Program-made: the position numbers and the translations under genes
Source of the DNA: Rhizopus sp. PT2906
Lineage: Eukaryota; Mucoromycota; Mucoromycetes; Mucorales; Rhizopodaceae
Assembly: GCA_025529335.1 (NCBI GenBank)
Contig: JAMYHX010000073.1
Coordinates: forward strand, 1 to 64,000
DNA length: 64,000 bases
Direction of reading: 5' to 3'
The notes under the pieces: generated by a model
Told to the model about the DNA's origin: nothing
The model's input: only the letters and a program-made list of their open reading frames with translations
The model's database searches: none
Shown: positions 42,039 to 53,885 of the stretch, one piece after another
Layout of the letters: each line of letters begins with the position of its first letter
How positions within the stretch are numbered: position 1 is the stretch's first letter

Positions 42039-45009
42039 CTAGGTAAGTAGGGAGAGCAAAAAAAAAAAAAAAAAAAAACGATAGAACACATATGGCCATT
42101 GCTTCTGAATTTTTCTATCCACTTTGACTGAAATCCAATAAATAATATTTTCATTCTGCAATACTAATCGCTTCGGACTGCGCTGCTTCGACTTGCCTGT
42201 CATATAATCAATAGGCAGATACGTTACTGCTTCCATGTTGCTGGTATTGCTGTATATACAAACAGGGGAATATAGTAAGCATCTGCTACTGCTTGTGCGC
42301 ATTCAGGTGTATAAAAGAATCTGTCGCCAGAGTATTTTGAACGTGCATCTATAGTTCAGTCAATACCATTTTCGATATTCTTCTTTAAACAGTCCAGGTC
42401 TTGAAACCAGAATTTTTCTCGGTATATATTTTTGTATTTTTTGAATGCATGAAGCATCTTTTCTTTTACTCTAGGAAACATATTCTCATTCTTCTCCATC
42501 ATTCTGCGACTGCTCTGTAACCACACCAGCCATCACCTTCAGGATCGGATGTGTACAAAACAGCATCCTTCTTGATCAACGATGAGACTTCAGCATCTAT
42601 TCTTCTTCTTTTTCTCAAATAAGAACTTCGCATCATAAACATAGTTTGAATTAAGGAAAGCTCTTGATCCATTGCCCGTTTCTTCTATCAAGCCTTTGTT
42701 TTCTTCTTCTTCAACATCGTCAATTTTTCTTTTTGTCTTTTCTTTCTTCTTTTTTTTTTTGGCTTTGAATCGCTTACCGTACAAAGAATATAGTGCATGG
42801 AACTTGGCTTTGCTAAAGTCTTTTTTAAGGGTTGTAAATCTTTTGACTTTTCTTGGTCTTCCTGGTGCTTTTATATCTTTTGCTTTAGTTGACATGATGT
42901 CAGGATGGTGAGAATGAGTAACAGCATAGTCAGGGTTATTGTTCATTTCAGGAGCTTTAGACAATACATCTTCAACACTGTTCATTATCTTCTTCATTTT
43001 GTTGCTATTACCGTAGCACGCTTTGAAAACAGATTTCAAAAGAGTGACATACTTCATCCAAGGCTCAGGCTTCTTCACTTGAATGGGAATCATAGTGACA
43101 CTTGTTACCCTTTCACCTGAATTGGCTTCGCTGATCATTCTCCATCTTCTCGGAACATCCTTCAACGTATCGACCTTGTAATGCTGCAAGACTATGGCGA
43201 CAAGGAAATTATATATTAATCTATTCTGGCAATTACAGCTCAACAGAATCAACTCCATTCTCGCCTTCAGTCATCAGTGATAACTCTGCTCTAATGGTAA
43301 CAAGTGCTCTATGACTTATTTTTTTTTGAATGTTTTTTTTGGAGACGAGAGTCTTCATATAGCAAAATGTCAACTCTAGTTGCTTCTTTAGTTTCCGACT
43401 GATGATACTTTCTTTTGAAATTTTTAATAAATTCGTGTACGTTTCTAACGGCACCTTCCAAAGGTAAAACGGCACTCACTTCCTTCTTCAAGGCATGATG
43501 GGAACTTTCAGCTCTTTGCGTGCTTGTACACCCCAAATGATTCAGTTTGCATGTAGCATATCCCGCCCACTTTTCCTTACATGAAATCCATTCGTTCACA
43601 ACGTATCCAAAACAGTTAAGCCCTTGCTGACATCGATATAGTTGTTTACATTTCCAGCGGCTGCTTGGAAGGCCATGGACCCGTCGTTATATTCTGATTC
43701 AATGGTGCTGTATATCATCTTGTAAACAGAATTGATGCACTCATCTTTTACAGCTACGTTTTTAAATTTCCCAGCGCAGTAGTCACTGACATTGTTGAGC
43801 ATATGCCAAATACAGAGAAGCTTTTTGTTTGTTGGAAACTTCTGGTTCAAAACATTCATTAACACTTGGCACTTGTCCGTGACAAATACTGTGTTGATGT
43901 TGAGGTAGTTGTTGTAGTTGTTGTTAATACTCATGTAAATGTGTAGAATAAAAGCAAAGAAGTGATGAGTCTCTATTTTATCCTTTTTATTAGAAGTGAG
44001 AGGAAGAGCTCATAGCAAAAAGAAATTAGGCTATTTTAAAAGAGGCCGGAGCACTAATTAAGATAAATGTAATCTCACACGTAAAGATTAGTATTAGATA
44101 TGGTCAAATACGACAGATGATCTCACCATAAGCAACTGCCATAGCGCCTAAAAACCATTCATACATGCCTTGAGTTTCATTGCTTACCTACGCAAAAGCA
44201 ATAGGGAAGCTCTTGGGCTGCATTCCACCCAGGATACTTACACCAGTTACGCATATGAGCGGCATGTTAGAGTTGTTTGTGTTATAGGTGGCATCCATAA
44301 CAAAAACTTTGCTAAAACGACGAGCTCTATTCATCATGGTGTCGTTTGTAAAAGATAATATGCGATCAAGATGGTTCGTTTCTTCGTATCCATAGTCAAC
44401 GGTGTATTGGCTGTCTTCCATCAACTGGATTAGTTTGCTTGCTGATTTGAATGGTCTTTTGTCGCTTACACCGTCGGCAGATTTGCAGCGCAGGTTATTA
44501 ATATCATTGATAGTTAACTTATGTAATAAGCTATCATCACCGGTTACGGCTCTCTGAATGTTGCGAGCAGGAGCCATGCTAACAATCATATCATTAGCCA
44601 GAATTGCTTCATTTTGTGTGAGAGCAGATCTTCGTCCAGAGACGGTGGAAAGCAAATTACTCTCTGTAAGGCCATGATTATGATAACTTGTTGCGAAAAC
44701 AAAGCCTAATCATGTAAGGGCAGCCTGCTTGTGTGATTTTACCAAGTCACTTACGATTATCTTCATTTAAATCGCGTATATTGCGGTAAGATCCACCCTT
44801 TTGATACTTGTAATAAAGCTTTTGCTTATCACTTCTAAAAGTTGTAATGCTGAAGCTGTTTCAGTAGCATAATTACCTAAAAGAACTTTAACTACTTTCT
44901 TATCCTCATAAGACACTTCAGGTTTCAAGGGGTATGCTTCATTTGGACAGTGAAGAATTTCTCCGTTAATGGTGTAGCTTTTTTGATCGGTCTTCGAGAT
45001 TATATTCAT
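42039..45009 (-). pseudogene. MULE transposase fused to OTU domain, inactivated
   Basis: From right to left there is an N-terminal part (45009-44767), which must shift frame near 44810 to continue into YRNIRDLNEDN. Next is the catalytic core at 44655-44060, with the first DDE aspartate in KVFVMDATYNTN and an in-frame TAG just after FPIAFA. Then comes FVTDKCQVLMNVLNQ with CIWHMLNNV (43890-43790), a shift near 43605, AESSHHALKKEVSAVLP (43520) and a SWIM-like zone near 43240. A basic Lys-rich linker follows (42750). Last is an OTU domain with the Cys box DPEGDGWCGYRAVAE (42506-42550) and NENIIYWISVKVD (about 42110-42150), where the usual His appears as Tyr. MULE transposases move DNA by cut and paste; this copy cannot be translated through. 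Confidence 0.75.
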
Positions 45010-45065
45010 GTTATTTATTGATTTGCGAAAGAAATAAGTAATTAACTAGGTTCAAGGGTGTTTTC

Positions 45066-45205
45066 TGCTACTTAGCTTGTTGGAAGGATCTTACTCATTT
45101 TGGAAGAATAATCCGCTTTGGGCACGATCCTTAACGACATCGTCCCACATATTTACTGTTTTAAGATAAACCCCGTTATCCAAGGTGTGGTCCCTAAGAA
45201 CACTG
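45066..45205. repeat. Right terminal inverted repeat of the Mutator-like element
   Basis: Read on the minus strand it encodes ...DNGVYLKTVNMWDDVVKDR and ends at a GTAAGA splice-donor-like site, pointing into the transposase. It may therefore contain the first exon as well as the terminal repeat. Confidence 0.8.
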
Positions 45206-46933
45206 TTGCAAGAACAGTGCTCAACGCTACTGCCTGTAAAGCTTATTTTCTTTTCTATACACAACGTAATCATCATATGTTAAATAAAGCAAGTTTTTTT
45301 TATCTGTTGTTTGATCATTACACAACTCAAAATCGTTATTAACATTTATACGAATATGGCAATCATGGTATAATCGCTTCATTAATCCTATTGGGCGATA
45401 TATATATGCATTATTGAACGGTTAAAATCACTCTTAATTCAATTACTGCTTCCTTGAAGGTGCTAGCAAACTTTACAACTCAAGCGCGCCTACTCGAAAA
45501 TTTCGCTTCATTATTCATTATTACTTTACCTGCCAATCATATCCGGATAACCGTGTGTTCAACACTTCATAACAAAAAAGAGAGCAAATGAATTCCCTTT
45601 TTTGGATAATCCAATTTCAAAAAACAAGGTGTAATTAGGATAATCATTTAACCACAGTTCAAACCTTAGTTGAGGGACTAATTAAAAACAATCATCAAAG
45701 GTTTATATGATGTATAACCAATAAAAATTAGACACATTAGCCAAATGCTTGTTAAATTATTCAAGTTGTTAAGGGACATATAAAGACGATTACCCCAAGC
45801 TGAAAGGATATAGGCTGCATGATTCTTTGTACTCACATAAAGCGCACTCACCTGCTTGATTGAGTTGTACGAGACGTGTTATGAAGCTTTATCTTTTCTT
45901 AATCGTCACACTTTTCTCATTAATGAAGACATGCTTAGAAAAGGCAATCTTAGGATGAACCAGAGCATTCAGGTTGCACACTCATTCTTACAACAATAAG
46001 GATTACAGCCAAGTGCATAATCGTGTATATTTCTTGTTTTATTAACGTGTTTTATATCGCATCTGATGAAAATAAGAAAAAGAACAATGATGGCATAAAT
46101 ATTGTCACTGGCACAGGCCATCGACTGGTTTGACTGTTTCAATTTGAAACTGAATACAACACAGCATCATGTGTATTCTCAAACCAGATGTACGAACTTG
46201 TTCTATAAGCTAGTATGATGACTTTCAAAACAACGGTAATGAGACAGAAACATTTTAAATAACTACCTTAGTTTTAGGCTAATAAGATAAAAAATCCGAC
46301 ATCAACTTTCCAAAAGTTATGCCGAACATAGTACATAGTTTGTTTAAAGAGCATATGTTGTATTTTTCTATTTTTATTGCTTTTGAGAATGAGGAAAAGG
46401 GTGATTATCATCTGTAATCATTCTATTTCAGGCCAATCTTCATGATGTCAACGTCTCTGTTTCTTGAAATCAAAGACATACAAGCAACTGTCCTTTTGAT
46501 GATGGAGTTTTTAGTGGAGTCAAAAAATTAGTCAGAGCGAGGCTTTGTTATGGTAAATATTTTTATATCTGTTTAACGCTTATTTTAGGTCTAACTCCAA
46601 AGGGCGTAGTCAGTTCCTTGACTTTTTACACTTTTTGTAGTTTTTATTTTATCCTATTTGCAATAGGCTGACTTTATTTCTTCACATTCTGTTATGTCAA
46701 CAAGTAGAAACGTGTATTGTTTATTTCATTAAAAACGGATAGACTTTGATAATAAAGGAGCGTCGGAATTTTAATCTAAAATCGTTCTTGGTTTCTCTTT
46801 TCATCAACTTTAATTTACATAAAGCATCGTGTGTGTAATACTTTCATTGTATTTTAATATTAAAAAAAAAAAAGAAGTCCAAGCTTCTTTTTTCTATTTT
46901 TTTTTCTTTTTTCTTAAATATAAAGTGTCAATC
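45206..46933. other. Intergenic, no gene seen
   Basis: About 1.7 kb of AT-rich DNA between the transposon and the methyltransferase gene. A T-rich stretch directly before 46934 resembles the leader of other genes here. Confidence 0.4.
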
Positions 46934-48388
46934 ATGGGCAATCAGACATCTCGCATCGATCAACATGACAGTAATGATCCCTGCTTAGATAATATGAAAG
47001 AAATACACGACAGTAATAGTCAAGATCCCTTCAAGAGGCAATACCCTTTACCGTCTATTACCAACGAACATGATCGTATAAAGCCCAGAAAACAGTCTTC
47101 ACCTGCAGCAGTTGACCCTACAAGAAGGAAACAGCTTAGAAAGTTCTTTTTTCGAAACAATACCACACCAAGCAGTCCTCTCATAGAAGGCGATATACCC
47201 CATGTTCAGTTGGCAACTTCCTCTTGCTCAACATTTCAATCACAAAGATATATCCACCCTCTGACTACCACGTCTTCATTTCATTCAATCGATCATTATT
47301 CCGATAATGACCCTTGTTCTACAAGTATTGATACACCAAGACATACCATACAAGACGATGAAAGGGACTATAATTATGCAACAATACAAAACAGGATATA
47401 CCGAATAGCGAGTAATAGTGGTTATTTATTACCTTGTGACGATGAAGAAGTAGATAGACTACATTTACAACACTTTATGATACGATTTGCTATTCAAGGG
47501 TGAGTTTTTATTTGCTTGTTTTTTTTTTTTTTGGATTGTTCTAAATGATGTGTGTGTGTGCTTTAGAAACTACTTAGCACCGGTACATGACTTGCTGCGA
47601 AAGGGCGGTAGAGTATTAGATGTTGGATGTGGTCCAGGTGCTTGGTCTATGGAGATCGCAGGAGAATATCCAAAATCAGTAATCACTGGCATCGATATGG
47701 CTCCACTCTTTCCACGAGATATTAAGCCGACCAATTGCGCATTTTATCAATCCAACATTTTGAATAAGTTACCATTTGAGGATAGTTCATTTGATTATAT
47801 TTTCATGCGGTAAGTTTGTACTTGTTTAATCGCATGGCACACGTACTGACACATCTGTGGCAGATTCATGAATCAAGCCATAAGCATAGAGCAATGGGAT
47901 GGCGTATTATCAGAATTAAATCGTGTGCTAAAACCTGGTGGATGGATCGAGTGGGTGGAAGCAGACGTTGAGATACATAGGCCAGGGCCTAATACAAAAG
48001 AGTTTAATCAGAAGCTAATTGAGTTAATGCAACAACGTCATCAAGATCCATTCATCGGAAGGAATCTGAAGGAAAAGCTAAAGGAAATGGATCAATTCAT
48101 TCATATATCTTCCATGTTTGTATCATGTCCAGGAGGTCAATGGGCAGGAAAGGTAAAGACAATAAAAATAAAAAAGGATATATTACTGATTCTTTCCTTT
48201 AGCTTGGACAGTTAACCATACAATCTTGGAAAGCTTATTATAAAGCACTGGGGCCATTGTTATGTGATCTTTGGGATATAAATGAAAAGGAATATATGGA
48301 GAAGTTAAAACAATGTTGGAGAGAAGCTGACGAGTACAAAACATTTGAAAATATCCATTTCTGTTATGCACAAAAGAAAAGTTCTTAA
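46934..48388 (+). CDS. SAM-dependent methyltransferase with N-myristoylation signal
   Basis: Four exons: 46934-47499, 47567-47809, 47864-48152 and 48203-48388; 427 residues. The start MGNQTSRIDQ fits the myristoylation consensus (Gly2, Ser6, Arg7). About 190 residues of Ser/Thr/Asp-rich, probably disordered sequence follow. The class I methyltransferase fold begins with motif I VLDVGCGPGAWSMEIA, then GIDMAPLFP, a motif IV region SFDYIFMR and RVLKPGGWIEWVE. The organisation resembles fungal UMTA/LaeA-like methyltransferases, whose substrates are mostly unknown. Convergent with the small membrane-protein gene, 114 nt between stop codons. Confidence 0.9.
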
Positions 48389-48502
48389 AATTATTTACTT
48401 GTATTTCTACTATTCATCTAATGCTAATACTAATTGTAATTGTATAATAATAATAATAATAATAATAACAATAATAATATACCAGTGACAACATTTGGTT
48501 TA

Positions 48503-49202
48503 TTATACATTAATATAGTCAAACATATTCAATGCTTGCTTTTCATTGACTGTAAATGCAGTTGTAGGTACTGAAATATTACTCTGATGAAACTGGTTTA
48601 AGGCAGTGAACCTCTCATCCATTTCAATATCTATGGCCTATATACACATTTATGAGCATTGATAGTGACAGTATTCTGCAACTTACATAATTTGGTTTAT
48701 AGAAATAACGACAGTGTGTAATATCCAGTCCATCTCTTGTAAATCTAAAGTTAATTCCTCTTATATTTTCTGTTGCATTCAGTCTTGAACAGACTTGTAA
48801 TATTTCATTTTCAAACTATGAAAACAACAATGAACACCTTTAATGAATTATTCTTTTCATTGTATTATTTTCTACCTTGATCATACGTCTCTTACTGACC
48901 CACCCCAATATGAATGAAGTAAGTAACATAAATACAGGTAAACCAAGCAGGATATAACTGGCATGAAACTTTATCCAAACATAGTAAAATACTGTAAATG
49001 CTACCATCCATAACATAAATAGTCCCATCATATAATACATCCTAGAGGTTGGTGGTGGATATCGTTTTGCTACTTGGTTAAATAAGGCCATGATGGCATG
49101 AAATTCATGAATAGTAAGCTATATAAATATAGTTTATATCAAAATAACACATTTATTTAGTGAGACTTGCATTGCTTTCAAGCTCGAACGTGTATTGATC
49201 AT
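48503..49202 (-). CDS. Small two-helix membrane protein of unknown function
   Basis: Four exons: 49202-49167, 49118-48876, 48815-48687 and 48637-48503; 180 residues, all introns phase 0. Two adjacent hydrophobic helices (YYMMGLFMLWMVAFTVFYY and ILLGLPVFMLLTSFILGW) follow a short N-terminal helix (HEFHAIMALFNQVAKRYPPP). After the basic SKRRMIK comes a soluble C-terminal half with RFTRDGLDITHCRYFYKPN. I do not recognise the family. The first exon is short and its start less certain; an alternative ATG at 49091 would give a 143-residue protein. Confidence 0.7.
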
Positions 49203-49393
49203 CAAACTTTTTTCTGTAGTAAAATCGAACACTCTTCATCGTACGAATGTAAAGGATATGTAAATAAGAAGAAGTAGAAGAAGCAGATAAAATATGGGCC
49301 CCCCTTTTTTTAAGTAAAGAAATGTACCTTACTTTTTTTTTTCTTTATTAGCCACAATTAAAAAGTTTATTATACTATTTTTAACATTTCTAC

Positions 49394-51930
49394 TTATAAT
49401 ATGCCACTTTCTTTGTGTGATCCAGACAGTACACGATCCAAGTTATAAGCAGCTAATAGTTTATGAGTATCTTATATGTATGGATAGAAAAAAAAAAGAC
49501 TTACCACTAATGAATGATAAATGGGTGAATGCTTGAGGAAAATTACCCAACATTTCTCCAGACCTTGCTACTTCTTCAGAGAATAAACCGAGATGGTTGC
49601 CGTATCCAAGCATTTTTTCGAACATGACAACGGCTCTTGTTAGCAACCGTTTGTCATATTTACCTGCCCTTGTCAATGCTTCCACGAGCCAGAATGTACA
49701 CATCGAAAAAGCCCCTTCTAACCCCCCTACGCCATCGTCGGTGGTTAAGAAATTATATCTAAATACGAGATCATTGGCTACGAGGCCACCCTTTTCAGGT
49801 GGCAAAAGAATGCGCTTGATCGTGTTTAGTAAACGCGGGTCAGAAGGCGATGAAAAGAAAACAAGTGGCATGATCAGAGTACTAGCATCCAAGGCGTCTG
49901 GCGATTCAATGCTCATGGTGAATGTTTGTAGTTCCTTGTTATAGCATCGTGTTTGGACAAGCTCATAAATTTCGTCACGTGTATCCATCCACTTTTGTCT
50001 GTCTGGGCAAGGGAACACTCTCTTCTCTGCCAATCGAAGTGCTATAGGTAAACAAATGATAGGTGGGTTCTACATGTATCTTTTGTAAGTATTGCATTCT
50101 TACCTCTATCAATAGCAACCCAACACATGACGAGCGAATAAGTAAAATGTTGCTTTCTTCCTCTTACTTCCCAGATGGACATATCAGGCTGGTTCCAATT
50201 AGCACAAACGTAGTTTGCCAATTTACGCACTGCGCACCACATATCGTAAGATATAGGTGAGCCATACTTGTTGTACAGGTAAATGCCGTCCATGAGTTCT
50301 CCGTAAATATCCAATTGTAAATGGTCATAAGCCCCATTGCCGATTCTCACCGGTCGAGAGCCTCGATAGCCGTCCAAGTGGGTGAGCTCTGTCTCGTCTA
50401 GTCGTTTTATTCCGTCAATACTGTACATGATGTTTAATGATCCATCTTCATTCTAGAAATGAAACAATGAGTATACAGGTATATGATCACTTGGTGATTT
50501 TATATACCAGATCATTGCATCGGTCTTCTATATACTTCATAAATTGGCCAGCTTCTTTGGTAAATCCTAATCTCAGGAAAGCATAGATTGTGAATGAAGA
50601 GTCGCGAATCCATGCATAACGGTAGTCCCAATTACGCGGCCCTCCAATAGCTAAAATACATGGGCTGTGTGAGTTATGACATTTTCTCCCTCTCTCTCTC
50701 TCTTTTCCCTTGACTTACCTTCTGGAAGTCCAAAAGTAGGACTAGCAACGACTGCTCCTGTCTGATGAAATACATTTGAACCAATTTTTATCAACAAAGT
50801 AGGGAAAAACTTACCGGTTCATAAGTCAGCAATTTTAATGTTAAAGCACTTCTGAGAACATGTTCTCGCCATCGACCTTTGTAAGTACTTTCTGAAACCC
50901 AATTTAACCAAAAGATGCTGGTCTGTCTGAACAGAGCATCTAGCAGACTTAGTGTCAGTGGCGGGTCAATGGCTATTCGTAGTTTTCTATCCACAGCCGA
51001 TTCATTATCGGATGACTCCTTTTTAGGCACCTCACGAAAGATAAATACGACCTCTTGCGTCTCTTGAAGTTCAAATGTCGCATAAACGCCTGGACCTTTA
51101 TGATGCTTATCATCATGGTCTATGACGCACTGAACCCTGGGACACTCGAACTCACCGCATTTGACCAAATAGCGCAAATCCATTGTCAGGTCCTTGGTTT
51201 TGAATATAGCGCGGTCCTGTGCGGTATAATAGTGTAAATCACGATCATTGTATAGCTTGGCTTCAAACCCTAATGCTTCTTCATGTTCCTTTGACGTTTT
51301 ATCCGTCACAATCTTTGTCGTGTGCTCATTCATTCCAAAATTGAAAGATGGATAGCACTCCATTCTGAAACTTACTTTACCACGAATGACAGATACCTTA
51401 CGGATGATCCATGGCAGTAGCGGCTTGGTCGACAAATTCTGTCCTTGAATAGGTACATGCATGAAATCGGTGATCTCTGCCACACCTTCGTCAGATAAGA
51501 ATCTGGTAGTCAAGATGTTGGTGTTGGGCAAATACATTTGCTTGTTACTTGTGTATCGCGTGCATGGATTGACCGAAAAGTGGCCACCTTTATCCTTATC
51601 AAGCACACGGCAAAAGACAGTGGGAGAATCAAACTTGGGGTAGCAGAAAAAATCAATGGAGGAATCTGTGCCGACGAGGGCAATCGTGCGCATATTGCCA
51701 ATGATACCATAGTTTTCAATCGGCAAGTAACCTTGTCTTCGATGTCCAAAGGTAGTGTTCTCCAAGTTGAATTTGGAAAAGTGCTCTGGATTGATACTTT
51801 GACGGCGTGTATCTGCTACATATCGAACTCCCTGTGGTAATTGATCACAACCTTCTTCTATGGCTTCAATTTCTGATTCTAGCTGTAGGCCATAGGATCG
51901 ATCCTTTTGTTCACTGCTTTGTAAAGTCAT
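49394..51930 (-). CDS. GH15 glucoamylase/trehalase-like glycoside hydrolase
   Basis: Six exons: 51930-50815, 50761-50719, 50650-50508, 50452-50104, 50041-49505 and 49452-49394; 748 residues. The N-terminal beta-sandwich starts at IENYGIIGNMRTIALVGTDSSI and includes DFFCYPKFDSPTVF, the classic GH15 opening. The alpha/alpha barrel follows, with WDYRYAWIRDSSF, DLYGELMD-type and CANWNQPDMSIWEVRG stretches, and GLFSEEVARSGEMLGNFPQ near the end, which contains the second catalytic glutamate region. There is no signal peptide, so the enzyme is likely intracellular and may act on trehalose or glucans. Bacterial-type GH15 proteins of this form act as trehalases or glucodextranases; the substrate cannot be fixed by reading. 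Confidence 0.9.
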
Positions 51931-52421
51931 TCAATGATGGTTTTAAATAATAATAATAATAATAAAAAGAAAAAAAAAAGGGTAAAACGTCATTCTGTTC
52001 AATTAGCATGAAAGCTTGTCAAAGGCAGATTGATTTCCCGACAATACCCCATTCATAATGATGTTTCTTCTGCACGACAATAGAAACTCGATGACATTTA
52101 TGGTACATTCTTTCTCAAAGTCGAGATTACTTGATACAACAGACCGACAAATTAGAATTCGTAAATGTTCAAATGACTTTAAGCGCATTGTTAAATCAAA
52201 CATACAATAAAAGGCTTTTTAAAAAGATAACGTTTTTTTTTTTTGGATTTATTAAATATTTATAGACAGTCATGCTGTTAATGTTCTTGGCAGTTATTGC
52301 TAGAAGCAAAGGCAATTTCATCGTTCTACTGTAGTCTACAGCTTCTGTGACGACAGGATTAGCACATTCTCTTAAAAATGTACAAGACATCACAAAGGTT
52401 ATCTAGATAGCCATATATTCC
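51931..52421. other. Intergenic, no gene seen
   Basis: Upstream region of the GH15 gene, with a TAA-triplet tract at about 51945-51965. Short ORFs only. Confidence 0.4.
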
Positions 52422-52745
52422 CTACAGCTCATTTATGGACATGGGGAACATGATATGATCCAGCTCCGCCATCAAGTATATGTCTTCTGTTGGTCTCATC
52501 ATTAAATAAAATGTTAAATGTGTGCCAACTGCTTGGATTAGAATCATTGATTTTAAGCAGCTGGTCTCAATTGCAATTTTGCCAAATACGCCCAACAGCA
52601 AAAGATCAGTGTTTATCTTGCTGTGATTTTTGGATTCAGCAATTTTCTTCATTTCCATAAAACCCACAGTTGCTTTTTTGTTAGTGGACAATTCTTTCAC
52701 ATGGATGAGCCCGCCTGAAACCTGAAGCTGTGATGATTGGCTCTT
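52422..52745 (-). pseudogene. Fragment of a dispersed ORF family
   Basis: Minus-strand frame reading SQLQVSGGLIHVKELSTNKK, then VGFMEMKKIAES, HLTFYLMMRPTEDIYLMAEL and a stop. It looks like the C-terminal part of the repeated, unnamed family seen at 7440-8155. No start, no flanking exons. Confidence 0.45.
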
Positions 52746-53885
52746 CAGATGTGGTACTTGTGATACTGTCAGTGAATAGAACGGTTTACCTCGAAAACAT
52801 AAGAATGCAACAAGATGGGATAAGACCTCTTGCGGTCATTTATGAACAGAGAAAAGAAAGAGATTCGTGGCAAAAGGAGAAATTGATCTTTATATACAAG
52901 AATAATGCTGTCAACCAGTTACATCTTATGAGCTATACTAATATGACGCGCCATCAACTATAGCAGACTACATATGTCATGATGTAGCAGCAACAAAAGG
53001 CATACGCACGCAAACGAAAATAAATATGCCGTTTCAAAACAAAGATAGTTTTGACTCTATATCCTTTATGCTCCTGTCTTTTTCCTATAGTCAAGTTACC
53101 ATTAAGACAAACACAGGTACACAATATACATCAAAACTTAAAAAGTACTTCATACATCTTAAAAAGGTTAAATTAAAAAGCTGCAGGGATAACTTATTAA
53201 GAATACTCAAATGAAATATCGCCTTCTTTATTAGAAAAGGATATATAAAATTCCTACTATTTTTTTTTTTAAAAAAAGTGTCAGTAAAGAGATTCTAGCC
53301 TTACCTAGGTATCGAGCTGACACTCTAGAAACCCATCATCCGGGGTCAATCAATGAATGAAAAATATAAAGGAGATGGTATCGAAAACGTTCAAATGCAG
53401 TTGCAAAGCAAAACAGTGAACTATTTTACGAGAACCACAAATTACTAGTTGCATAGGCATCCTTATAATTGGCCAACAAGATCATTTAACACTGAGTAAG
53501 TACTAAGTACTTACTTAAGTTATCAATCAATACGCAAGTTAAAAAAGGAAGAGTAAAGAAAGAAGAAACAACTATGTGGCAATCAGCATTTATTTAAATG
53601 GCCTCACTCATTTATATCAAATATACCTGCATAGTGCAATCCACAAATCAGCTCAGTTGTCCTAAAGAAAAACTTGACGGAGCTCAAAGTCTCCAATAAG
53701 CTTTATTGCTATTCTGACCTATCATAAATCATACTCTGGAGATCAGAAGCCTCTTTTACCTTCCTATACATAACTGATAACCTTTTGGGAAGAGGGGGGG
53801 GGGATCTTTGAGAACAACTAGATGGCATGAAAGAGTATTTTACAATAATGTAAAAAAAAAAGCAAAATTGCAAAATTGTAATCAT
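52746..53885. other. Intergenic with a perfect palindrome
   Basis: AT-rich, no gene. A perfect 10+1+10 inverted repeat lies at 53495-53515 (AGTAAGTACT, spacer A, AGTACTTACT). A G9 run occurs near 53797. Confidence 0.5.
53495..53515. repeat. Perfect 10-bp inverted repeat
   Basis: Two 10-nt arms with a single A between them; could be a hairpin or a dimeric protein site. Confidence 0.8.

Larger units (their letters stand above)
41628..45205. mobile_element. Mutator-like DNA transposon with OTU domain, decayed
   Basis: The element is bounded by long terminal inverted repeats: left 41628-41808 and right 45066-45205. They agree almost throughout, for example TGGGACGATGTCGTTAAGGA. The left one carries an additional 41-nt stretch ending in the same ACACCT that precedes it. 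The outer ends read CAGTGTTCTTAGGGA. Between them lies a minus-strand transposase with a C-terminal OTU domain, broken in several places. I could not see a clear 8-11 bp target duplication. Total about 3.6 kb. Confidence 0.85.
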
